From Morella rubra (taxonomy: Eukaryota > Streptophyta > Magnoliopsida > Fagales > Myricaceae): 64,000 nucleotides of DNA. This document shows positions 23,320-34,580 of this stretch, piece by piece. A program made the translations under genes and the position numbers. Position 1 is the first letter of the stretch; each line of letters opens with the position of its first letter. The DNA is taken from assembly GCA_003952965.2 (NCBI GenBank), contig CM025855.1, forward strand, positions 22,372,450 to 22,436,449. Reading direction: 5' to 3'. The notes below the pieces were generated by a model that saw only the letters and a program-made list of their open reading frames with translations, did no database searches and was not told the origin of the DNA.

Positions 23320-23709
23320 ATGTTGAATCGTATGGCTACCACAAGCAATATTTGTGTTCGTTTGGCAATGCTCTCGTTGGTGTTTGCTTGCCTCTTTGCT
23401 CTGCATGAAGGTACGTACGTACGTATGTGCATATAATACGATCTTATAACGTTTTATGTATAATATAAGAGTACATATATAACTGCAGGCGCCCGATCAG
23501 CGACATTCACTGCAGGCCGATCAGTCAGCGGTTATAACGAAAGCAAAATTCATCTTAAGTTCTGCAAACAGGAGCCGACTGCCGACAATTATTGGTGCTG
23601 CGTATTTGACGGCCATCGCGCGGCGGGCAATGATCAGTCTCTATGCTATCTCATAGAAAGACAATGCGAATGCAGTTGCCTTACAGTCCGTCCGAAGGAC
23701 TGTCCATGA
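23320..23709 (+). CDS. Secreted 8-cysteine peptide, ESF1/MEG-like
   Basis: Two exons, 23320-23410 and 23489-23709, joined across a GT-AG intron (GAAG/GTACGT ... TGCAG/GCG), encode 103 residues with no internal stop. Residues 13-28 are hydrophobic (RLAMLSLVFACLFALH) and form a signal peptide; cleavage is likely near residues 28-34. The mature part has eight cysteines: C56, C67, C68, C83, C90, C92, C94 and C102, including YWCC and CECSC. This Cys layout after a signal peptide, with an intron at the signal/mature junction, resembles EMBRYO SURROUNDING FACTOR 1 / maternally expressed gene peptides, apoplastic signals from endosperm to embryo. The family is inferred from pattern, and other cysteine-rich peptide families remain possible. 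A second in-frame ATG at 23332 is the alternative start. It has a good TATA box and looks intact despite flanking transposons. Confidence 0.75.
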
Positions 23710-24268
23710 GCCCCGGCCAATGGCCAATCCGCATACTGTCGGCCGTATCAATAATATATATACATGGTATCAATGTATATATATGTACTACTGTCTACTG
23801 TACATATTGGATGTGAGAATAATACTTTTTATATTGTCCAATGCCATGTGCATGGATATATAAGGGACTATGAAGGAAGAATAAATAAAAGAAACTCCTT
23901 TCTTCTTCCCCCTTCCTCTTCTTGTTTTGGTGAGATTTTTGCATGTTTTGGCATTTGATCATGCGGCATAACCAGTACTTAATTAATGTGGATCTGATTT
24001 GCTCAATAATATTTTCTTTAACTTAGAGGGAGGATTTTATGTCTTAAGCAAAAGTTAAGAACATAATTGCAGACCTAGCTAGAAAACAGTCCTTGTTCAT
24101 ATGAATATATAACAAAGGACGTTTCTTAATTTGTGCCATTTGTTAAAAAGACAAGAACAAGGGGGAGACTATGACAAGAATAACCCCGCCGAGCAATAGT
24201 CTGAATTCTACCCACCCAAAAAAAAAAATGGATGAATTATAATATTTGATCTAAGCCAAACAGGCTAT
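23710..24268. other. 3' flank of the peptide gene, no other gene
   Basis: AATAAATAAAA near 23880 could serve as a polyadenylation signal for the peptide gene. The rest is AT-rich with a (A)n run near 24219. No further gene seen. Confidence 0.4.
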
Positions 24269-24286
24269 ATGGTAGGCGTCAAAGGT
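24269..24286 (+). repeat. Target-site duplication of the LINE, left copy
   Basis: ATGGTAGGCGTCAAAGGT here matches ATGGTAGGCGTAAAAGTT at 33899-33916 in 16 of 18 positions. The two copies bracket the LINE exactly: a poly(T) tract (the complement of its 3' poly(A)) starts at 24288, next to this copy, and the LINE 5' end meets the other. Confidence 0.8.
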
Positions 24287-24345
24287 GTTTTTTTTTTTTT
24301 TTTTTATCAATATAAGTATCAACAAAACAAACTAACAACACAGTC

Positions 24346-27127
24346 TCAGTCCCGCACTAAAACATGTGCAGGAATACAAGAAGAATTAAGAACTCCAAAA
24401 CTACAAGTAGACAATGCCCATTGGGCCAGAGAATAAGCAAGGCGATTCCTTTGCCGAGGAATCCAAGCAAGACTGCAACCAAGATTATACTCAAAAAACT
24501 CCCGCAAGGAATAAATGAGATCCACTAGCAACGGACAAGAAGAAATGGAAGCATCCAGAACCATTTGACTGAGAGTAAGGCAGTCTTCCAAAATCTGTAT
24601 CACGCCAATCAGAATCAGATGCTAAAGAAGTTGCAGCCACAAGCGCAGAAGATTCACCCATAAGAGGGTTAATGCTGTGAATTTGCTCCTTATACAAAAG
24701 ATAGAGGGAGCCTCCCGAGTCTCTAAAGGCAACAACAATTACATCTATCCCGTTTCGATAAGCCACATCAACATTACACTTTAACCGACTTTGTATAGTA
24801 GGGCACCACACCTTCCCATTTGATATCGTCGAAACACGCCACACTTGTGAATGTTCTAAAAATCTATGTCTCACCATTCTGATCATAATCAAAAGATCAA
24901 CAGAGGCCTTTTGATGGATGACCTTATTCCTTCAAAGCCAGAGTATCCAGCACTATAGTTGCGTTTAGAGTAAATGCACACTGGTCATCCTTAGGAATAC
25001 GTAAGAACAGACGAGGCAAAATGAGGACTTGGATAAAATGACACAAGCTAAATCAGGAAGTAAAGTAACATCTAACGGCCAAGTAGATTCCCTCCATATA
25101 ACAATAGCCACTGGACAATGTATGAATAGATGAATGCCCACTTCTAATTCCACCTGACAAAAGGGAAAAATACCAAAATCCTCCACATTAATCCCCATCA
25201 ATCCCCGAAGATTTCCTCTAAAGGGCAATGCATTAGCTGGACACCTCCACAGAAGCAATTTTAATCTATCCTGAATAAGCAACTTCCATAATCCGTGCCA
25301 TTCTCGCTCATCCAAACCAGAACTTCCCCTAGAAGATTCCTTGAGCAGATAATAAACTGACTTAACAGAAAATATACCTCTCACATCAGGAATCCACATG
25401 ACATTTTCAACCACATCTCGCTGGAGAGGCTTAAGGGAACAAATAGCATCAGTAGAGACATCATAAAAAAGACTCAAAATGAGTTCTCTATTCTAGGAAT
25501 TATTCTGGAAATTAAAAAAATCAGCTATGGATAATAAAGGGGGAGGTTGCTTTGGATATCTTCTAATAGGCTTTCCACCTACCAACCCAACAACCCAAGA
25601 GTCTCTCCACACATCAATAGATTCTCCATTCCTTGGCATAAAGCAAACCCCCTTCTGCAAAAGGACTCTCGACTGCAATAGACCCTACCATGTCCATGAA
25701 ACACTCCTAGCAGATAGGGCACTAAAAAGGAATGGTTCCCAAAATATTTGGCCTTGAGAATTCTTGCCCATAGCAAATTAGGAAATTGAATCAGTCTCTA
25801 TCCTAACTTGGATAAAAGAGCAATATTAGTATCATACAATTTCCGAATCCCCACACCACCCCACTCTTTTAGTTGGCAGATGTGATCCCACGCTGTAGGT
25901 ATAAAATAATGCTTCTTTTGGTCATTAAAACCCCACCAAAATTCTTCGAAATAACTCACACCATATTTTAGGTAGGAGAAAAGATGCCATCTAGTATGGA
26001 ATGGCAGTAGCAGTAACCCGCAGTAATGTAGTTGGACCAGCCTGTGATAATATCTTTGCTTTCCAACCCGATAATATCTTAAGAACCTTATCACGAAGAG
26101 ATTGAAAAGCTTGCCTCTTGCCTAGAAAAAAAAAAAAAAAAAAGCTTGCCTCTTAGATCAGGGAACTATCAATGGAACTCCCAAATATTTATTACCCACT
26201 TTCATCTTCTGCAATTCCATAAGCTGTGATAGAGCAGCTTGCACCTCCAGATGAGTATCATGACTGAAAGGAATAGAGGACTTACGCTGATTAACCTTCT
26301 ACCCAGACCATGCCTCATACTTCTGCATCACACGAATTTCCCTCATGTTTGCTCTTGTAAAAAATATTAATCATCCTCAAACATCAAATGATTTACCGAA
26401 GGTGCATTCCGCGTCACTTTTGCGCATGTAAATTCCCAGCCACCTCTTCCTTCATGACAAGCTGAGACAAGACTTCTGCACAAAGAATAAAAATGAAAGG
26501 GGACACTGGGTCCCTTGACGAATTCCTCTCTGTGGCCTAAAAAAACCAAATGGAGAACCATTGAGTAAAACAAAAAATGAAACTGTTGATCTACATTGGT
26601 TGATCCACTTGATCCACTGGGGAGCAAAACCAAAACACCCAAATATGCGCCCATTAAAAGACCACTCCAATCGATCATAGGCCTGTTCCATATCAAACTT
26701 AATGGCCGCCAAACCTTTCATGTGCAATCACAATGTTCTCCTGAATAAAACGTCCAGGAACAAAACACTGCTTGAGGAAAGAAATGAGGTTGTCCAACGC
26801 TTTCTTCAACCGACTAACGAACACTTTGGAAATAATTTTGAAAACCACATTACATGGACTAATGGATCTATAATGGTTTACTAGAGTAGGATTCTCCACT
26901 TTAGGTATGAGAACGATGTGTGTATGATTAATATGTTTGGGCAGAAAACCTGATAGAAATTTTTTTCAAACCATGCTTTTCACGTCTGCTTTAATTGTAA
27001 CCCAATACCTATGAAAGAAGAGGCCATTCAAACCGCCTGGACCCGACGCCTTTTTAGCCCTGATACTTTTTACTGCAACAAGGATCTCAGCCTCATCAGG
27101 AATAGCACACAACATCTGATTATCTTC
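24346..27127 (-). pseudogene. LINE ORF2 C-terminal part: RT, zf-RVT, RNase H
   Basis: Read 27127 to 24346. RT blocks in order: ASGPGGLNGLFFHRYW (about 27055), YRSISPCNVVFKIISKV with CFVPGRFIQENIVIAHE, then IKFDMEQAYDRLEW, and GIRQGTQCPLSFLF. After a gap comes FWWGFNDQKKHYFIPTAWDHICQLKEWGGVGIRKL, then FSVKSVYYLL and a zf-RVT core with LLLWRCPANALPFRGNL and IHLFIHCPVAIVIWRE. The C-terminus is RNase H (KCNVDVAYR, then WIPRQRNRLAYSLAQWAL). The RT catalytic FxDD box is not in a clean frame. These match non-LTR reverse transcriptases of plant genomes. Many frame changes; an inactive copy. Confidence 0.85.
26105..26157 (+). repeat. Tiny poly(A) insertion with flanking duplication
   Basis: AAAAGCTTGCCTCTT occurs on both sides of GCCTAG followed by a run of about 19 A, inside the LINE RT region. 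This looks like a minute retrotransposed tail with a ~15-bp target-site duplication. Confidence 0.5.
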
Positions 27128-30100
27128 TGTCACGCCTCGTGCCAGTACTTACCCCCTAGGCTCACCTATAGTAATGGTATGCACACAAGTGAGGATTACA
27201 GCATGAATTAATCCAATAAAATCTTGGTAATTGGCTTTGAAGAAAGCTTAGTGGAAAACGTTTACTTGAAAATTTATTTTGAAATTACAACTATGACATT
27301 TCAAATAATTCTAGAAGTGAAAATAATCCTATCTAAAAAAAAAAAAATTAACGATGACAAAATGAAATATTTAAGGAATTGACATTAGAAATTAACTGAA
27401 AAAGATTAAGAGAAGAAATGAAAAGTTACGAAAATAAAATCAAAATGGCATAGAATGAGAAATGGAATAAGAGAATTTTTTTTTTTGAAAATATAAATAG
27501 TTCCACTATGATCATTTAGTTTCTCTTTTACAAAACATCCTTCATGAGGAAAACAAAAGTAAGAGGAAATAGTACAAAAGTGGAAGCTGCCTAAAGCTTT
27601 CCTTACTAAAGTGTCTATGAAACAACCGATTGATCCAAAACTAACAAAAGAGTGACAACTGCTAAAGTTGACTAATCCTCCGGCTTTGTGTCGGAGGTCA
27701 GGTCTATAAACTCTATCTCTCTGGTACCCTCTGCCGGAGAGGCTGGTGGGGGAGGGACAATGTGTAGAAGGGCTGGATCTACATCTACCAACCCAAAGTC
27801 TTCCACACAGGGAAGAGGGGGCAGGGGTGGACCTTTGAGGTACCACTGGGGCTCATACGCCACATACACCTCAAATGTATCAGTGACATACGTCAAAATC
27901 TTGACGACTATCATATGTGTGTCAAAATCCAAAATCTGCTCGCTCATGAATATCTTCATCTATCAAGTCCAATGATCGCCGCAGTACATACAAAATAATA
28001 AACAGATAAAAGGGGTGAGTCCTATTGACTCAGTAAGGGGGGAAAAGGGAAACGAAACATGTAGTGATATAAAATAGAAGTAACAAAATTATAGAATAAG
28101 CAATCATAGAGCAATGTTCATTGTAAACCAATAAATGTATTATGACTGATGCAATGCAGAATGAATGCATCCATGTCTCGGTTCTTTCACTTTCTTTCTT
28201 TCTTTTTTTTCGGTCGGTAGAGGTGTTCTTTCTTTGCTTTGTTTAACCCTCAGAATCCGGGTTGTGCGTCCCTCCTCTCTCTGGGACTGTCCCGTGCCCC
28301 GGCACCAGGACTAAGTTAGGCATAATTTTTCCATTGCCTAGGGATACCTACCATTATCCTCTCAGTGGTGGCTTGCACTATCCCACTATGAACGGTACCG
28401 TCACCCTGATCTCAAGACCACCTTTGGGTATGGGTTTCATTTCTGTCAGTTCGGTCAATAGTATCCCCATACCCATGATATGTTGATGCAGCATGACTTA
28501 TTACATGCATCACCGATAAATAATTCACCAAAAAAAGAAAAAAAAAAAAGATAATTGGAATGCACATAGCAAACTAACAATGCAGTTGACATATTATAAG
28601 CAAAACAGATTCATAATTCACATAAGTCGATCATAAAATGCACATATGCTCTTTTCACTTTTCAATGTCAAGACATAGCATAAGAATACATTATTGAAGG
28701 TCTTTCCTTTGATAAGAATTAATAACTATTTTCTTTTAAATTGGCTTAACAATGAATTAATCATGTAAATTATTAAGTAATTGCAAATCTTTAATAAAAT
28801 CCATGAGTGAATGTCTCTTGGGCCTCATTAGACCCTATTGGGCATATCCCTAAGGTTTCAAGGTTTATTGGGCTTGTTTAGGGTTAACGGGCCTAAAGTC
28901 CATTTAGGCCGCTAAACGGATTTTGTGATTTAAGCCCCTAATTCTACTCGGTTTTGACTCAAATTTGGGCTTCCCATCTATTTTTCATGCTCTACATAGC
29001 CATAAAGTTATTTTCCTAGTTCGAACCTTTTACCATAATGTTTTATGTGAAATGTCGAAACTGCCCATAGAGACCTCCAGGGGCAATTTTTGACCTTTTT
29101 CGACCTTCAATTGAACTAAAATTTTTACTGGGACCTACTGTGATCATATACTACACATCCACTAATTTTCATGTAAAACTTCCAAGGATTTCATGGGGAC
29201 GTTTTGGACAGCAATGGTTTTACACTAAAAGACATAATTTTTCTATTTCATGTGATGTTCATATGCTATAATTCTTAGATCTAATGATTTAAGTCATCAT
29301 ATCTAAAATAATATAATCACAACATGCCTTAGATAATGAAGATATGAAGATCAACAAAATCATAAGATGCAAAATGGTTTAAAACTTTAATAGGCAAGTC
29401 CAACAACTTTTGCACCTAAAATGATCCAAGTCTTTTTTATCTTCTCTAAGTCCTATAAGGACCACTACTTGGGGCTTCACTGCAAGGCTATCCTAGAAGG
29501 AGGTTCAAGGATCCTAGGGCCCAGCTAGGCCAGCCCAAAAAGCAAAAATCAAAACCCAATTCGAGTATACCTAAAGTGACTCGTTTTAGAAAACTTTTTC
29601 AGTTTTACCCCTAACTTTGAAAGCTAATAACTTCCTAACCGTAATTCGAAATATGCTGAAATTTTAACCAGAGCTTCCCTAATCTGTTCTGAGATAACCC
29701 TCCAAATTTGGGGTTGAAAAGATTCCATTTGACCCATGAGAGCATAGCCTAATCGTACTGACCTCAAAGTTAACTCAAAGGAGCCCTATTTGACCTATTT
29801 CATGACTTCCTCCATTTTCTCATGAAGACCTCTACAATTTCCCTATTCCAGCAACCTAATCTCTCTTCTAACATAATAATGGTCATATTATATGATCAAA
29901 ATCTTAACTTACATGCATGATGATAATTTACAAATCATACCTAATAACCTTTCAAACTCAACTAATCCTTACCTCTCTTCTTTGGTGAATACAAGTTGTT
30001 TTCCTTTTAACAAAGCACCAAAGCACCCTAAAAGCAAGACAAGAGTGAGGAAAAGAAAGCAAAAGGTGAAAGGGACCAAAAGGAAGGGGGCAGTCGAACC

Positions 30101-31020
30101 TCTCTTTCCACTTCTTTTTCTCCTTTTTTGGTTACACTTTCTTCTTCTCCTCTTTGCTTTTTCCTCTTCTTCTTCTTTGTTTCACACGCCACTCTCACTT
30201 CACTAATGTCGGCAATTTTAAGAGAATAAACGGCCACATACACTCATTTGGCCTCTAGCTAATTAATGACTTCCTTGCCACCTTAGTAACCTAACCTAGT
30301 TCTAGGTAATTATAGCTTAGAGTTTTACTAAGATAAGCAACTAGGGGGGTTATGCCACATGTCTCTCCTCTCTTATCTAGAGAAAGCTCAAAGCATCTCA
30401 ATTCTTCCAACAAAACACAATTCCCATCAAAGATCTCTTGCTTTTAACGTGAATTGCATGCAAATGGAGACAAAATGTAACTCATCAACCAAAAAGAATC
30501 TAATGGCCGGCTAAACATAGGAGAAGGAGAGTGAAAGTGAAAAAAAAAAATTACCCTAAGATAGTGAAAAAGTATAAAAACTTAAATTAATCAAGACATG
30601 TATAAATCTCTTGATGAAGAAGAATTTTAGATTCATTTAGGCATAATGAAATAAAATAATAATGATAACCAAGGAGAATTAATGTGTCTATTTACCACCT
30701 TCCTAATGCATTTACCCAAAAGATAAAATAGTGATAAAACTAGGTTTTCTCTAATGCTTGATGAATGCAAGGAATTAAGCAAACATAACTTTACAAGAAA
30801 ATGAAAGTGCTCAAAATTCAAGAAATCAAAAATCATGGCACATAGGGAAATATTTAACTAAATAATAAGAAAAATAAAATATTAGCTAGATATGAATCTA
30901 ATAAATTTGTTTCAAGGAGAAAATTTGAGAAAAGGAAATTCAAATTGCCTACTATATATATAAGATGATATAAAAGGTAAAATAAACATTAAGTAGGTGA
31001 AAATTGAGAGGGGCATTAGA
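27128..31020 (+). mobile_element. 3.9-kb LTR-like insertion within the LINE
   Basis: The insert starts TGTCACGCC, a common start of large plant Ty3 LTRs, and ends ...GGGGCATTAGA. It is flanked by TCTTC (27123-27127) and TCCTC (31021-31025), a 5-bp duplication with one mismatch. Removing it restores the LINE frame LITDEDNQMLCAIPDE across the junction, which fixes both ends. I see no second terminal repeat, no PBS/PPT and no gag or pol, so a solo LTR or a non-coding LTR derivative fits best. The terminal dinucleotide GA instead of CA is a weakness. Confidence 0.6.
27672..27959 (-). CDS. Hypothetical 95-residue ORF inside the LTR-like insertion
   Basis: An uninterrupted ORF (MKIFMSEQILDFDTHMIVV... 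to ...REIEFIDLTSDTKPED) runs antisense to the LTR orientation. It has a central proline-rich stretch (PPLPPLPC, VPPPPASPAEG) and an acidic tail with IEFIDLTSD, which resembles a SUMO-interaction motif. I recognise no family. It may be the relic of an element-encoded ORF or chance; composition is more protein-like than its neighbours. Confidence 0.25.
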   Translation of the reverse strand: MKIFMSEQILDFDTHMIVVKILTYVTDTFEVYVAYEPQWYLKGPPLPPLPCVEDFGLVDVDPALLHIVPPPPASPAEGTREIEFIDLTSDTKPED

Positions 31021-31925
31021 TCCTCATCAGTGATTAACCTGGGGATAATCTCCTTCAGCTTCTCCGAATGGATGAGATTATCCGTGTGAAAAAGATTATG
31101 AAAATACTCCAAAAAAGTATCACCAATCTTCTCTCTTCCTCTAATCCATCTGCCACTACTAGATAAAAGTGACTCAATACAATTCCTTCGTTGTCGTATC
31201 ACCTTTGAGAGGTGAAAGTGATGAGTGTTGAGATTAGGGGTTATTAGCCAAGTAACTCTAGATTTGGTACGCCATAATTCATCTTCCTATTTTTGAAGGT
31301 CTATCAACGCCACCCTCACCAGCTTCTCCCGATCCTCATCCAGCTCTGGAGACAACTTCAATTGAATCACATTCAGTTCTTTTTCCATGAGTTGAATCCT
31401 ATGCTGGATAATCCCAAACTTTGTCTTATTCCATAGGCGTAGAGCCTTTTTAGTCTTCCTAACTTTGCTACACTATACAAAACCAGAAGAACCCCTAGGG
31501 ATCCAAGTCCAAGCTTTCGACACAACACCTTCACATCTTGGATTAGATGCCCATACAGATTCAAATCTGACTGGCTTAGGACCCGATGCTGACCACCCCT
31601 CCGTATCAAGGAGAATAGGTGCGTGGTCAGATGCATAACGAGAAAAATTTCGAACCATCGCTTGAGGAAACAACACCCGCCAGCTGCCATTAACCATCCC
31701 CTTATCTAGTCTCTCAAATATGGCTTGATTACCACCTCCACCATTTGTCCAAGTGAATGGATTTCCTGAAAAATCCAAATCCATTAAACCATGATGATAC
31801 GTGAGTTGAAAAAGCCCATTTGTTGATGAAGAAGCTAGAGAGCGACCCCCTCTCTTATCTGCCCCATGTAATACCGCATTAAAATCCCACACTACTGCCC
31901 ATGGACCTTTGAAATGATCTCCTGT
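31021..31925 (-). pseudogene. LINE ORF2 endonuclease remnant
   Basis: Read 31925 to 31021: VWDFNAVLHGADKRGG, FQLTYHHGLMDLDFSGNPFTWTN, FERLDKGMVNGSWRVLFP and SRYASDHAPILLDTEG are the central and C-terminal motifs of the APE-type endonuclease (GDFN-, DLG--G--FTW-N, SDH-P). A connector with RRNCIESLLSSSGRWIRG leads toward the RT. The N-terminal half (normally starting NxRG) is absent; ORF1-derived sequence begins directly at about 31926, so an internal deletion has removed it. Confidence 0.75.
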
Positions 31926-33442
31926 TTAATGAAGCTTGTTCCAGAATACCTCTTTTTGAGCCCATCGCCAAAGGTAAATCAGCCTCCCATTCAGAAAATC
32001 CTGAAGAAAATCCCCCACCTTCTTCACTCTATCCTGGAGTGAACATTTAGTTCCTCTAGTCAATGTGGTTATGCTATCAAGATGAGGAGAAAGGATTTTA
32101 GACTTACGAGTCAACCATTTACTTTTAGGAGCCATATCATCACTGACTTGTGGATCCCCCTTGCTGGGCCTTGTGCAAAATATTTTCTTCATTGGACTCC
32201 TCTACAATGGATACCGTTGGCCTTAACTTCCTCTGTCGATCAAACAGAAAATCTAACTTATCGATCTGGGCTCATATCATTCCACGGGCCCAATATCGAT
32301 GAAGGAAAGACAAAATTTCATGCATGAAAATTCTTTTTTACAGAATTATCCTTACTAAATTGAACTTCACGTGGTCTTGGAAAGTGGTAGGATACTCACA
32401 TGTCTCTTGACTTGAAATATCGGGAATGATAATTTAAAAAAGTTACTTCCTCCTCCAGTGGTACGTGCACCTTCTCAGGGCCCACAAAATCTTCTGATAT
32501 TCCTGTCTTTGCGAACACTACCTCTGGTCCCCATCATTGGCCAACACAGTGGTCCCTAAATTCCCAACAAAATGCGAGGATAACTCCTCAACCCCAATCG
32601 AACCTTGCACATTCGATTATGAAATCTTCTTTCCTTCCTCCTAGAAAACTGATTTCACCTCCGAGTTTGGCACTGACGAATTCATCTTGATGCTAGAGTT
32701 TTGTAAACTCATGGTCTCCATCTTCTTTAGAAGATCATCTGGACCAGTAAAAATATGATACTCAACAGAACTAGCCCGCACAATCGGACCAAACACATCC
32801 GGAGCCCTCCTTTGTTCAGAATTCAGAGAGCAAAACTTTATGGAATGTCCTAAACATCCACAATTAAAACAGAACTCGAATAATCTCTCATAATGAAATT
32901 GGATCCAAACCAGGGGTTTAGATGGACGCTCATAATAAAAACCAGGCATAAGTGGTTTAAAGATATTCACTAAAATGCTTACACGAATGCATTGAACAGC
33001 CCAAACTCTCTTTGTCGATCTAAAATCCACCTCTATCACCTTGCCCAACCTCTCACCAACTTTCAAAGCTTCCTCCCTAGTAGAACATCCTAGAGGTAAT
33101 CCATGAATCTGAATCCATAATGGAGTATGACAAAAATCAATTTCATCTATGGTACAACCATTCTCCCATGATTTAAGTATCAATAAGCAACCCCTAATAT
33201 TACCCAGGGCTTTGATCAAGAATTCGACCACGATGCTCAGAGGAAGGAAAACTGAAAATAAACATGTTGTTCTCAAGCTCTTCCATCTCCAGATTAGGGA
33301 TAAAGTGCCATGAACAGAAAAGAGCCGGTCGAAGTCCAGCTTTGTTCAACGGTTTATCTGTGATCAGTTTCCCAACCAAGGATCAATCCTCTGCTAAAGA
33401 CTCCTCTGAAATGTCTTCAGATTGCTGATTAGAAGAAGACAT
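31926..33442 (-). pseudogene. LINE ORF1: DUF4283 and CCHC zinc knuckle
   Basis: A start codon at 33442 gives MSSSNQQSEDISEESLAED, a stop, then LVGKLITDKPLNKAGL, FIPNLEMEELENNMFIFSF, and after a frameshift NIRGCLLILKSWENG, FCHTPLWIQIHGLPLGC and GKVIEVD. A zinc knuckle CFNCGCLGHSIKFC (CX2CX4HX4C) lies at about 32870. The order is that of the nucleic-acid-binding ORF1 protein of plant LINEs. The 32640-31926 part is a divergent, unstructured C-terminal region. Broken by at least one stop and one frameshift. Confidence 0.8.
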
Positions 33443-33916
33443 TGCCGATAGATGCCAGAAAACAGAGACAACAATAAAAGAATTCGATTAATCACCAATA
33501 GAGAAAATCTGGTGAAAAAAATCTAGAAAGAATCTTCAGAGAAGATGAAAGGAGAATAAAGATAGCAGAAAGGATCAAGAAAAAAGAAAAGCAAAAAGGA
33601 AAAGAGAAAGAAAAGAAGAGGAGAAATCAACCAAATTGATCAGATCTAGGGTTGACAGAAGAGAAACTAGAAAGAGATATAGAGTGAAAGCAAGCAGCAA
33701 AAGAGATTGAAGAAAGGAATATGCAGGGAAAGAACTAGATGATGAAGGAAGAAAGGAATATGATGAAGATTCAATGGTGCAAAATAGGCGGGAAAAGGCA
33801 ATGGAGGATGGAAACAACGAAGGGAAAGAAAGAGAGAGAAACTAGTCTCAGAGAGCTCTACTAACGAGAGAGGAAATCTTCGTTTAAGGTATTGTGGCAT
33901 GGTAGGCGTAAAAGTT

Positions 33917-34059
33917 AATATTAAAAAGTTATAACAAAGGGATTTTACAAAATTAGTTTTCACCCTCTCTATATATATAGGATCAATTGAAAAAGAAGAC
34001 CAGTTGAACAGACTAAGTTAGTACCCTAGTTACCATCTCGGGCTTCTTTTATGACATGT
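33917..34059. other. Short spacer between LINE copies
   Basis: AT-rich spacer with a (TA)n run at 33970-33980. Nothing else seen. Confidence 0.4.
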
Positions 34060-34580
34060 GGCAGTCGATGCTCTTCTGGTGAGAGCTATCCTCCATTGTT
34101 TTCTTCCACCTTCAGTTGATGTCCCTTCTTCGTGTGCTCTCTATGGAGATCATGAAGAATCCATTATCCATCTCTTTGTTCACTGCTAGATTGCACGTAT
34201 CCTTTGGCGAAAGTCAGCGTTCCTTATGGATTTGGCTCGTCTCCCCTATGGACACCTTCTGATCTTATCCGATCAATTATCCAGAAAGAGTTTTTCTTGG
34301 GCATCCCTGATAATCGACTTAGAGATTTATTCTCAATGCCATTTTTGTCTTGGATGAAATTTTGTTTTGCCGGAAGAAGCTCATTCACGCAAATACTCAG
34401 ATTTGCTTGCCAAAGATCATTCAGTCTCTTTGTCGTCGCTATCAAGAGCATCGGGCTGCTTGGTTCCAGGCGGATAAGGAGCATTTTGACATCTGGATCC
34501 TTCCTGACCCTGGTTGGTTGAAGATCAAGATTGATGTAGCTATAGAAGGATCTTAATTAGCTGTCTCATGCAAACACCAT
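34060..34580 (+). pseudogene. Second LINE fragment: zf-RVT / RNase H start
   Basis: Plus-strand frames give EESIIHLFVHC and ARILWRKSAFLMDLARLPYG, typical of the zinc-binding region after RT, then LFSMPFLSWMKFC, and at about 34500 WILPDPGWLKIKIDV, the usual entry into the RNase H domain. Frame changes and a TAG within the motif show decay. It is opposite in strand to the LINE at 24288-33898 and a separate insertion. Confidence 0.65.

Larger units (their letters stand above)
24288..33898 (-). mobile_element. L1-type LINE, near full length, split by an insertion
   Basis: In minus orientation: a C/T-rich 5' leader (33898-33443), ORF1 with DUF4283 and a CCHC knuckle (33442-32640), partial endonuclease (31925-31021), an inserted 3893-bp element (27128-31020), then reverse transcriptase (27127-26370), zf-RVT region (25900-25000), RNase H (24892-24346) and poly(A) at 24305-24288. 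Host-site duplications of ~18 bp flank it. Without the insert the LINE is about 5.7 kb, the normal size for plant L1. Stops and frameshifts throughout make it inactive. Confidence 0.85.

Noticed and set aside
33575-33963. Hydrophobic minus-strand ORFs upstream of LINE ORF1
   Set aside because: They lie in the C/T-rich 5' leader of the LINE; composition artefact.
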